This document shows, in pieces, positions 7,057 to 13,438 of a stretch of DNA of 13,438 bases. Under the pieces are notes generated by a model that worked only from the letters and a program-made list of their open reading frames with translations, was not told the origin of the DNA and ran no database searches. The translations under genes and the position numbers were made by a program. This stretch comes from Actinomycetes bacterium (GTDB taxonomy: Bacteria; Actinomycetota; Actinomycetes; Prado026): NCBI GenBank assembly GCA_025455945.1, contig JALOLN010000045.1, positions 1 through 13,438 on the forward strand, given 5' to 3'. Position 1 is the stretch's first letter. Each line of letters begins with the position of its first letter.

Positions 7057-7071
7057 GTGGTGGACGCTTGA
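7057..7071 (+). CDS. Possible four-codon leader peptide (MVDA) upstream of the acyltransferase
   Basis: The strongest Shine-Dalgarno match in the spacer, GGGAGG (7043-7048), is 19 nt from the chosen acyltransferase start but ideally placed (8 nt) for GTG at 7057-7059. That frame reads GTG GTG GAC GCT TGA, and its TGA overlaps the acyltransferase TTG (TTGA, 7068-7071). This looks like termination-reinitiation coupling. It may equally be chance in a GC-rich stretch. Confidence 0.3.
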   Translation: MVDA

Positions 7072-9029
7072 GCAGCGTGGCCGAGCGGACCGAGGCACGC
7101 ACCCCCTCGGTCCCGCGGACCACACGGCCGACGTCGCAGCCGGAGACGAGGCACTTCCGTCCCGAGGTCGAGGGGCTGCGCTCCGTGGCCATCCTCTCCG
7201 TGCTCGCCTACCACGCGGCCCAGTTCGCCGACCCGGACGGCGGGGGCCCGCTGGGCGCCGTCACCGGCGCCCTCGGCCTGGTCACCGGTGGGTACCTCGG
7301 CGTGGACGTCTTCTTCGTGATCTCCGGCTTCCTCATCACCGGCCTGCTCGTGCGCGAGGCCGAGAACACCGACCGCATCCACTTCGGCCGCTTCTACGCC
7401 CGCCGGGCCCGTCGGATCCTGCCGGCCGCCACCGTCACCCTGCTGGTCACCCTGGGGGCCTCCCTGCTCCTCCTCACCGTCGAGCGCACGGTGGAGGTCG
7501 CCGGCGACGTCGTGTGGGCTGCCCTGTTCAACGCGGACATCCACTTCGCGACGTCCGGCGTCGACTACATGGGCGAGGCGACCGCACCGAGCCCCGTGCT
7601 GCACTTCTGGAGCCTCAACGACGAGGAGAAGTTCTACCTCGTCTGGCCCGTCGTGCTCACCCTGGCGACGTGGGCGGCCGTGCGGCTGCGCCGGCTGCCG
7701 CTGCGACCGACCCTCTTCGCCGCCCTGCTGGCCCTGGCGCTGCCCTCGCTGGTGTGGTCGCAGCACCTGGTGAGCACCGGGGCGCCCGCCGGGTACTTCT
7801 CCGCCACCTCGCGCGCGTTCGAGCTCGCTGCCGGCGGGCTGCTCGCGATCGGCAGCACGTGGGTCGAGCGCGTCCCGAGGGCGGCCCGGGTGCTCGGAGC
7901 GATCGTCGGATTCGGCGTCGTCCTCGTCTGCATGGTGACGTACACCTCGCTCACGCCGTTCCCGGGCGTCATGGCCCTCCCCGTTGTCCTCGGCACGGTG
8001 CTCGTGATCGCGGGGCACCCGGCCGGGGTGGTCGCGCGCGCCCTGTCGGTGCGGCCGGCCCGGTGGGTGGGCCGGGTGTCGTACTCGCTGTACCTGTGGC
8101 ACTGGCCCGTCCTCGTGCTGGCTGCCGCCCACGTCGGCGGCCAGCTGTCACCTAAGCGGGCCCTGGCGTGCGTCGCCGCGGCGTTCGTCCTGGCGTGGGC
8201 GTCCTACCGCTTTGTCGAGCAGCCACCACAGCGGGCCAGGCTGCTGGCGTCGACCAGGAACGCCCTGTTGTTCGGCCTCGCCGCGATCCTCCTGACGGTC
8301 GGTGCGGCGGTCGGGACCGGCCGGGTGGCCGAGGCCCGTGCCGACGCCCAGTACGCAGAGGTGGTCCGGGGCATCACCCCCGTCGTCAAGGCCGACCGCG
8401 GACTGCTGGTCGTCGGCGACTCGCTCACCTCCCGGGGCCAGGCGCCGCTCGAGGCCGCGCTGGACGCCGCCGGGTGGGACTACCGCATCGACGCGCTCGG
8501 CGGCCGCCCCATCGTCTCCGGCAAGCGGGCCACGTGGACCCCGCTGTGCTTCGACACCCCGGGCTGCGGCGGCGACCTGGCGCTCACGCCCGGTGAGATC
8601 CCCGGCACCGTCGTCATGGCCCTGGGCGCCAACTCCCAGGTGACGGCCAAGACCCGCGTCGCCCCGCCGACGGCCACCGACTCCGGCCTCCGGTCGACCC
8701 GCGACGCCCAGGGCCGCTACGTCATCACCGGCCAGGACACCGCGGACCAGGTCCGGGCCAGCGTCCGGACGGTTATGGACAAGGTCCCACCGGACACGAC
8801 CGTGTACTGGGTGGGGCTGTGGCTGGACGACGCCATCTGGGGCAACGTGACCTGGCGGCAGACCAACGACGCGATCCGGGAGACTGCTGCGCAGTACCCC
8901 AACGCCCGCTTCCTGGACTGGGCCGCCCACGTGGAGTCCGCAGCGGTCCCGCACCTGCCGGATGGCTCTCACCCCACCCCTGAGGGCATGGCCATGCGGG
9001 CTCGCTGGCTGGTGTCGCAGCTGCGGTAG
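7068..9029 (+). CDS. AT3-SGNH membrane O-acyltransferase (OafA/OatA-like)
   Basis: 653 aa. Two-domain enzymes of this type carry an acyl group across the membrane with the AT3 domain and pass it to a glycan hydroxyl with the outer SGNH domain; known substrates include peptidoglycan, O-antigen and other surface polysaccharides. AT3 part (about 30-410): FRPEVEGLRSVAILSVLAYH with R38 and the conserved H49, FFVISGFLITGLL, RFYARRARRILPA, then about ten hydrophobic segments up to SYRFVEQPP. SGNH part (about 435-653): VVGDSLTS with Ser452, ALGAN with N522, and DGSHPT with D632 and H635, so all catalytic blocks are present. A C-x7-C pair in CFDTPGCGG may form a disulfide outside the cell. The start is uncertain: I prefer TTG at 7068, behind AGGGTGGTGG; GTG at 7077 and GTG at 6999 are alternatives. 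It lies between the CWB2 operon and the LCP gene, which suggests a wall polymer as substrate. Confidence 0.9.
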   Translation: MSSVAERTEARTPSVPRTTRPTSQPETRHFRPEVEGLRSVAILSVLAYHAAQFADPDGGGPLGAVTGALGLVTGGYLGVDVFFVISGFLITGLLVREAENTDRIHFGRFYARRARRILPAATVTLLVTLGASLLLLTVERTVEVAGDVVWAALFNADIHFATSGVDYMGEATAPSPVLHFWSLNDEEKFYLVWPVVLTLATWAAVRLRRLPLRPTLFAALLALALPSLVWSQHLVSTGAPAGYFSATSRAFELAAGGLLAIGSTWVERVPRAARVLGAIVGFGVVLVCMVTYTSLTPFPGVMALPVVLGTVLVIAGHPAGVVARALSVRPARWVGRVSYSLYLWHWPVLVLAAAHVGGQLSPKRALACVAAAFVLAWASYRFVEQPPQRARLLASTRNALLFGLAAILLTVGAAVGTGRVAEARADAQYAEVVRGITPVVKADRGLLVVGDSLTSRGQAPLEAALDAAGWDYRIDALGGRPIVSGKRATWTPLCFDTPGCGGDLALTPGEIPGTVVMALGANSQVTAKTRVAPPTATDSGLRSTRDAQGRYVITGQDTADQVRASVRTVMDKVPPDTTVYWVGLWLDDAIWGNVTWRQTNDAIRETAAQYPNARFLDWAAHVESAAVPHLPDGSHPTPEGMAMRARWLVSQLR

Positions 9030-9098
9030 CGCCGCGCTCGCGGAGGGGCCGGCCCGGGATCGCGTCGTACACTCGTCGGACCCCCCTGCCGTCCGCCG

Positions 9099-9104
9099 TT
9101 GGAG
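9099..9104 (+). promoter_or_regulatory. Ribosome binding site deciding the LCP start
   Basis: TTGGAG with core GGAG (9101-9104) lies 9 nt before GTG at 9114-9116. The in-frame TTG at 9099 would itself be part of this site and has no good site upstream, so the GTG start is preferred. Confidence 0.55.
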
Positions 9105-9113
9105 CGTGCCCGC

Positions 9114-10544
9114 GTGAGCTCAGCCGCACCGCCGCAGCGCAGCCGTCGGCGGCGCGCGCTGACCGCTGTTGCCGTCGCAGCGGCCGTGCTGGTGGCCGCG
9201 GCCGGCACCGGGCTGTTCGTCGCGTACCGGCACCTCGACGCGAACATCGAGACGATCAACGTCCAGGACGACCTGGGCTCGCTGCGGCCCAGTGCGCCGA
9301 CGACGGACCCGCAGCAGCAGTACGCACCCCTCAACCTGCTCGTCATGGGCTCGGACGCCCGGAAGGGGCAGGGCAGCGGGTACGGCTCGGCGGCGGTGTA
9401 CTCCGGCGCCCGCTCCGACACCACGATGCTGGTCCACCTGTCGGCCGACCGCCAGCGCGCCCTGGTGGTGGCAGTACCCCGCGACACGATCGTCGACATC
9501 CCCTCGTGCACGACGGCGAACGGGTCGTCGTCACCGCGGACCGCCCGGTTCAACGAGGCGTTCGACATCGGCGGCCCGGCCTGCACGATCAAGACGTTCG
9601 AGGCCGCGACGGACATCTTCGTCGACCACTTCGTCGTCGTGGACTTCACCGGGTTCAAGCGCATGGTCGACGCGCTCGGCGGCGTCACGGTGTGCGTCGC
9701 CGAGGACGTCGACGACCCCCAGAGCGGTCTGGTGCTCTCCGCCGGCACCCATGTGGTCAAGGGGGAGCAGGCGCTGGCCTTCGTCCGGGCCCGCAAGTCG
9801 ATCGGTGACGGCAGCGACATCTCCCGCATCGACCGGCAGCAGGCGTTCATGGCGTCGCTCGTCAGCTCGGCGAAGTCGACGTCGCTCCTGCTCGACCCGG
9901 TCAAGCTCTACCGGGTGCTGGACGCGGCCACCCAGTCCCTCACCACCGACCCCGAGCTGGGCAGCCTCAACGCCCTGCGTCAGCTGGCGCAGAGCGTGAC
10001 CGGCATCGACCCGGACGACGTGACGTTCGTCACCGTGCCGTGGTTCGCCAACGACGACGGTGCCACGGTCAGCATCAAGGAGGACGAGGCGGAGCGGCTG
10101 TTCGCGGCGGTCCGGGGTGACCAGCCGTGGCCGCCCCCGCCCCTACCGACTGCCTCACCGTCCGGACCTCCGCTGAAGACCGCGCCGTCGGACATCCGTG
10201 TCACGGTCGTGAACGCGACGGGGACCCCGGGCCGGGCCAAGGAGGTCGCGGCGGAGCTGCGCGAGCTGGGCTTCCAGATTGCCGGGGTCGACACTGCCGA
10301 CGCCGTCGAGGCGGTGACGACTGTCCGGTACTCGCCCTCCCGCGACGAGTCCGGCCGCACCCTCACCGCCTCCGTCAAGGGCGCTCAGTCGGTCGTCGAC
10401 GACTCCCTTGGCCGCACGCTCGTGCTGGTCGTGGGCACCGACTACCAGGGGCTGCTTCGAGTCGTCGTCCCGGGTGCGACGTCCACCCCCACCGCGAGCG
10501 CGTCGGCCACCCCGCGCACCGCCGACGCTGACGTCTGCTCCTGA
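9114..10544 (+). CDS. LCP (LytR-CpsA-Psr) family wall-polymer ligase with LytR_C domain
   Basis: 476 aa. LCP enzymes move glycopolymers from undecaprenyl-diphosphate carriers onto peptidoglycan outside the membrane. A basic N-terminus (RRRR) and one membrane anchor (about 16-37) precede the LCP domain (about 72-255). Signature residues are present: LLVMGSDAR (D81, R83), R100-S-D102-T, VPRD (R123, D124), FVRARK (R225, R227) and DISRIDRQQ (D235, R238, R241), which bind the pyrophosphate lipid. C132 and C157 could form a disulfide. A Pro-rich linker (about 339-357) leads to a LytR_C domain (about 360-442), then a Thr/Ser/Ala-rich tail ending in DVCS. It lies 84 bp downstream of the acyltransferase on the same strand and ends 17 bp from the convergent glycosyltransferase gene. 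No clear promoter is seen in the 84 bp; TACACT at 9068-9073 is a -10-like match without a partner. All catalytic residues are present. Confidence 0.95.
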   Translation: MSSAAPPQRSRRRRALTAVAVAAAVLVAAAGTGLFVAYRHLDANIETINVQDDLGSLRPSAPTTDPQQQYAPLNLLVMGSDARKGQGSGYGSAAVYSGARSDTTMLVHLSADRQRALVVAVPRDTIVDIPSCTTANGSSSPRTARFNEAFDIGGPACTIKTFEAATDIFVDHFVVVDFTGFKRMVDALGGVTVCVAEDVDDPQSGLVLSAGTHVVKGEQALAFVRARKSIGDGSDISRIDRQQAFMASLVSSAKSTSLLLDPVKLYRVLDAATQSLTTDPELGSLNALRQLAQSVTGIDPDDVTFVTVPWFANDDGATVSIKEDEAERLFAAVRGDQPWPPPPLPTASPSGPPLKTAPSDIRVTVVNATGTPGRAKEVAAELRELGFQIAGVDTADAVEAVTTVRYSPSRDESGRTLTASVKGAQSVVDDSLGRTLVLVVGTDYQGLLRVVVPGATSTPTASASATPRTADADVCS

Positions 10545-10561
10545 GCCTGCCGTCCGCGTGG

Positions 10562-13162
10562 CTACCGGCCGAGGAAGCCGCCCAGCACCTCGGCCGCATG
10601 CGTGCCGTCGTGGAGCGCCCGCACGAAGCCGGGGCCGTCCTGAGCCACCGCCCTGGCGCGGTCGCGGTCGCGCAGGAGCCCTTCGACCACCGCACGGAGC
10701 GTCTGCGGAGTCGCCTCGACGATCGGCAGCTCGGCAGGCACCCGGTCCCTGTTGCGTGCGTGCACGTGCCCCAGGGTGACCCGGCCGGCCGCCATCGCCT
10801 GGCAGGCCAGGACGCCGTAACAGCCGATCGCGAACTGGTCCAGGACGATGTCGGCGTCGGCCAGCACGTCGGGCATCTCCTCGGGCGCGACCCGTTCCAG
10901 CCGCCGGTACTCCACCAGGCCGTCCGCGACCAGGCTGCGGACGGCCTGCTCCACGGCCGCCGTCCCCTTCAGGGCCGCGTTCGACGGGGCGTGCACGACC
11001 AACGGGCGGTGGCGCTCCAGCGGCGGGGGCCCCGGACGCCACACCGTGGGGTCCACCACGACCGGCAGCCACGTGGCTTCCGGAACGAAGTCCAGCAGGT
11101 CCGGGGTGCTCACGAAGCGAGGCAGCTCAGCCTCCGCGACGGCGGCGAGCAGGTCGTCGCACTTGCCCTGGAGCCGGGCGGTGAGTGACTCCCGCGGGTC
11201 CCGGAACGGTGAGAGCTCGTACAGCGCCGCGTGCCGCCGCGGGTCCCTGACCTCCGAGCCGTGGAAGACCAGCGCGACGCCGATGCCCGCGTCGGTCAGC
11301 TCGAACGCATCGCCCCGGAAGTCCCTCCCGTTCAGGGTTCCGAACACTGGCCGGCCGGCCTCGAGCAGCGCGTGCGTCCAGGTCGACAAGGCCCGCTCCC
11401 GCATCTCCAGCTGCCAGCCGCTGTCGCGTGCGAAGACGGCCGGTGCGACCTGCACGTCGGCCGGGAAGTCGTACTTGTCGTTGAGCACGGCGAGGACGTC
11501 GGCCCGGGTCTCGGGGAGCCCCCGCTCCACCGCCTTGCCCCACGCCCAGCCCTGGCCCGCGGAGTTGGCGGGGCCGATGCCGAGCACGACGTGGCCCTCG
11601 GGCACCGACCGCTCGGGACGGACCGGCTGCTCCACCGGCTCCACTCCCAGCGGGGGAGACGGCTCGCCCGGCAGCCGCTCCGGCCCCACGAGCTCCCGAT
11701 ACACGGCCAGGAGCGCCTCCTCCTGGGCCTCCCAGGTGAACCGGTGCAGCAGCGCCTCGTCGTGCAGGGGCTGCGCGAGCTCCGCCCGCCGGGCGAGGGC
11801 GTCCGTCACGGCCCGGGCCAGGTCAGCTGCGTCCCCCGCGCGGTGGACCACACCGATCCCGTGCTCCCGCACGAACGCCGCCTGCGCCGGACAGTCGCTG
11901 ACCACCAACGGCAGACCACCGTGCATGTACTCGAACAGCTTGTTCGTCAGGGCCATGTCGTGGCTCGGGAAGCGCAGCAGCGGGATCAGCCCGACGTCGG
12001 CGGTGGAGAGGAACTCCGAGACCTGGTGCGGAGCCACGGGGTCCAGCCAGTGCACCCGGTCGGAGACCCCCACGGCCGCCGCGTGCCGCTGCAGCGCCTG
12101 CGCGGCCAGGGTCGTCGGCGACGGGACGCAGACCACCGCGAGGTGCGCGTCCGGGAGCAGGGTGAGCGCCTCCAGCGCTGTCACCAGACCGCGGGCGGTG
12201 GTGACCGCACCGCTGTACACGAGCAGGGGCGTGCCCGCGTCGAGCCCCACGCGCTGTCGCACGTCGACGACCGGCTCCCCCGGGACGCGCTGCTGAGGTG
12301 GGATGTTGAGGACCACGGCCGGCGGGTGCGGCAGCCGGTAGCGACGGCGCAGTGCCTCGGCGAGCTGCGGGGAGACCGTGATGACGGCGTCCGCGCCCCG
12401 GACGTACTCCGCCTCGAGCTTCGCGTAGGCCGAGACGACCCGCCGGGTCCGGCTCCCGTAGGTCGCCAGCCCGGCCACCCACTCGTGGGCGTCGTAGACC
12501 CACCGCACCTGGCGACCGCGGGCCCGGGCCCGGGCGACGGCGAGGGTGGCCACGCCGACCATGTGGTTGTCGTGCGCGTGGATGACGTCGGGGTCGAGGC
12601 GGTCCAGCTCAGGGCCGAACGCCAGCTCGTAGTCCTGGAACTGCGGAGTGGTGGACCGCCACCGCACCCCCAGCCCAGTCGAGCTCCACGCCTTGTCCCA
12701 CGCCCGCCAGCCGGTGCGCTGGAGCCGGTCCAGCCGCCGCTGCGCGCCCGCGCGCCCGCGCAGGACCAGCCGGCGGACCCGCAGCCCCTGCAGCCGCACG
12801 GCGCTCACCAGACCCACGCCGCCGGCCTCGGCCTCCCGCCGTCGGGCCTCCAGGCGCAGCGCTGCCGCGCGGAACTGATCCCTGTCCCGGTACCCGACGA
12901 CGACGCGGGACCGCCGCCGGTGGGCGCGCCGGGCCTGGCGGGCGTCCTGGAGGTGGAAGGGGACGGGCACCCGTCGGATGCGCACGTCACCGAGCTGGGT
13001 CTCCTGGGGACGCGGCTCAGCGGTGTAGGCGAGCAGGGTGACCCGGCAGCCGAGCCGGGCGACGGACAGGGCGCTCTTGCGCACCCGGGTGTCCGTCGCG
13101 GCGTCGTTGCCCACCAGCATGACGACGTGCAGGTCCGACGGACGGACCGCCGGCTGGCTCAC
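10562..13162 (-). CDS. Two-domain glycosyltransferase (GT4-type plus second GT-B domain)
   Basis: 866 aa with no signal peptide or membrane segment, so cytosolic or at the inner membrane face. Domain 1 (about 10-490) is a GT4-like GT-B enzyme: VVMLVGNDAATDTRVRKSA at the N-terminus, VIHAHDNH (193-200), VYDAHEW, ADAVITVSP, LLVYSGAV, and TNKLFEYMHGGLPLVVSD (406-423) with E411 in the donor-binding segment. It holds an unusually basic stretch, about 75-150. A Pro-rich linker (about 497-522) leads to domain 2 (about 523-866), also shaped like GT-B: VFHGSEVRDP (632-641), VVHAPSNAALKGT (722-734), ADIVLDQFAIGCYGVLACQAMAAG (769-793). It could add two sugars in turn to a lipid-linked glycan; sugars and linkages cannot be read from sequence. 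The GTG start overlaps the TGA of the upstream dehydrogenase gene (GTGA, 13159-13162), so both probably share an operon and pathway. Confidence 0.9.
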   Translation of the reverse strand: MSQPAVRPSDLHVVMLVGNDAATDTRVRKSALSVARLGCRVTLLAYTAEPRPQETQLGDVRIRRVPVPFHLQDARQARRAHRRRSRVVVGYRDRDQFRAAALRLEARRREAEAGGVGLVSAVRLQGLRVRRLVLRGRAGAQRRLDRLQRTGWRAWDKAWSSTGLGVRWRSTTPQFQDYELAFGPELDRLDPDVIHAHDNHMVGVATLAVARARARGRQVRWVYDAHEWVAGLATYGSRTRRVVSAYAKLEAEYVRGADAVITVSPQLAEALRRRYRLPHPPAVVLNIPPQQRVPGEPVVDVRQRVGLDAGTPLLVYSGAVTTARGLVTALEALTLLPDAHLAVVCVPSPTTLAAQALQRHAAAVGVSDRVHWLDPVAPHQVSEFLSTADVGLIPLLRFPSHDMALTNKLFEYMHGGLPLVVSDCPAQAAFVREHGIGVVHRAGDAADLARAVTDALARRAELAQPLHDEALLHRFTWEAQEEALLAVYRELVGPERLPGEPSPPLGVEPVEQPVRPERSVPEGHVVLGIGPANSAGQGWAWGKAVERGLPETRADVLAVLNDKYDFPADVQVAPAVFARDSGWQLEMRERALSTWTHALLEAGRPVFGTLNGRDFRGDAFELTDAGIGVALVFHGSEVRDPRRHAALYELSPFRDPRESLTARLQGKCDDLLAAVAEAELPRFVSTPDLLDFVPEATWLPVVVDPTVWRPGPPPLERHRPLVVHAPSNAALKGTAAVEQAVRSLVADGLVEYRRLERVAPEEMPDVLADADIVLDQFAIGCYGVLACQAMAAGRVTLGHVHARNRDRVPAELPIVEATPQTLRAVVEGLLRDRDRARAVAQDGPGFVRALHDGTHAAEVLGGFLGR

Positions 13163-13438
13163 CGGGTCGAGGCGGTCCCGAGGACGCGGCGGTCGACGCC
13201 GTGCCAGCGGCTCGGGTCGGTCACGTGCCGGCCGTCGACGAGCACCCGGACCCCGGGCAGGTCGGCGGCGCTGAGCGTCCGGTACTCGGCGTGGTCGGCC
13301 TGGAGGACGGCTGCATCGATCGGGTCACCGAGGTCGTAGGGGGTCCAGCCGAGGCTGCGCAGCTCGTCGTCGGAGTACATCGGGTCGTGGACGAGCACCT
13401 CGGCCCCGTGCTCGCGCAGCGCCTCGACGGTCGGGAAC
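13159..13438 (-). CDS. UDP-glucose/GDP-mannose dehydrogenase family protein (C-terminal fragment)
   Basis: Only the last 92 residues lie in the window; the gene continues beyond its right edge. The visible part fits the C-terminal UDP-binding domain of nucleotide-sugar dehydrogenases: TVEALREHGAEVLVHDPM, LGWTPYD, then DAAVLQADHAEYRTL and VLVDGRHVTDP, matching the family's segments near the domain end. These enzymes oxidise the sugar C6 of UDP-glucose, UDP-ManNAc or similar twice with NAD to give a uronic acid nucleotide; the substrate here cannot be told from the fragment. The stop overlaps the start of the double glycosyltransferase gene by 4 bp, so its product may feed that enzyme or the same glycan. 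A uronic acid would give the polymer the negative charge that CWB2 modules favour; that link is inference. Confidence 0.85.
   Translation of the reverse strand, partial: FPTVEALREHGAEVLVHDPMYSDDELRSLGWTPYDLGDPIDAAVLQADHAEYRTLSAADLPGVRVLVDGRHVTDPSRWHGVDRRVLGTASTR

Larger units (their letters stand above)
6785..7067. other. Divergent spacer between the amidase operon and the acyltransferase gene
   Basis: This 283-bp spacer must hold the start signals of both divergent units if neither is read from further upstream. I see no convincing -35/-10 pair. On the plus strand TTGACC (6889-6894) is a good -35 match but has no clear -10 at 16-19 bp. Other visible structure: an inverted-repeat cluster (6841-6871), a direct repeat CCGGGTGCC (6949-6957 and 6972-6980) and a 5-bp hairpin GTGCC/GGCAC (6953-6966). 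No gene with recognisable features is present apart from a possible four-codon leader at 7057-7071. Confidence 0.6.

Noticed and set aside
6999..7067. GTG at 6999 as the acyltransferase start
   Set aside because: No ribosome site precedes it, and the added 23 residues are Gly/Ala-rich and unlike the family, whose AT3 domain begins near residue 30 of the shorter form. Kept as an alternative.
6785..7192. N-terminal extension of the amidase frame to 7192
   Set aside because: It would bury the clear signal peptide 136 residues inside the protein and overlap the divergent acyltransferase gene. The extension is Arg/Pro-rich without domain features, and ATG at 6784 has its own ribosome site.
5637..8132. 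Long minus-strand open frame running through the acyltransferase and amidase genes
   Set aside because: It is a shadow frame with Arg/Gly/His-rich low-complexity product, crosses two well-supported genes and has no domain.
10545..10561. Bidirectional terminator between the LCP and glycosyltransferase genes
   Set aside because: The 17-bp gap has no useful stem and no T run.

Overview
The window is very GC-rich, with dense genes, short overlaps and GTG/TTG starts. Its genes (a TIGR03089 protein, an LCP protein with a LytR_C tail, PGRP and SpoIID proteins carrying CWB2 repeats) point to the chromosome of a Gram-positive actinobacterium, possibly Micrococcales-like; that rank is inference. I see no mobile element, RNA gene or CRISPR array.

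Layout. At 2-640 (+) is the 3' end of a TIGR03089 gene. It meets tail-to-tail, with a 16-bp overlap, a three-gene minus-strand operon at 6784-625. In order of transcription the operon encodes a secreted PGRP/amidase_2 N-acetylmuramoyl-L-alanine amidase (820 aa), a secreted SpoIID/LytB protein (705 aa), and a secreted protein with an ARB-07466-like, LAS/M15-type metal-site domain (528 aa). Each ends in three cell wall-binding repeats 2 (CWB2), nine in all. Consecutive genes overlap by 4 bp (ATGA, then GTGA), which suggests translational coupling. Across a 283-bp divergent spacer lies a plus-strand AT3-SGNH membrane acyltransferase (653 aa), then an LCP ligase (476 aa). Convergent with these, on the minus strand, are a nucleotide-sugar dehydrogenase (C-terminal fragment, at the window edge) and an 866-aa protein with two fused GT-B glycosyltransferase domains, again overlapping by 4 bp.

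How they may work together. The dehydrogenase would make a uronic-acid-type sugar nucleotide. The double glycosyltransferase would build a wall glycan, the AT3-SGNH enzyme could O-acetylate it or peptidoglycan, and the LCP enzyme would attach it to peptidoglycan. The CWB2 triads of the three secreted proteins could then dock on such an anionic polymer. Within the operon the chemistry looks sequential: the amidase strips stem peptides, SpoIID-type enzymes cleave peptide-free glycan strands, and the LAS-like domain may trim peptides. The arrangement recalls the Bacillus lytABC operon (SpoIID-like LytB plus amidase LytC, both with CWB2), but with a different amidase family, a rearranged SpoIID domain and a third putative hydrolase. 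The link between the operon and the polymer genes is inferred from proximity.
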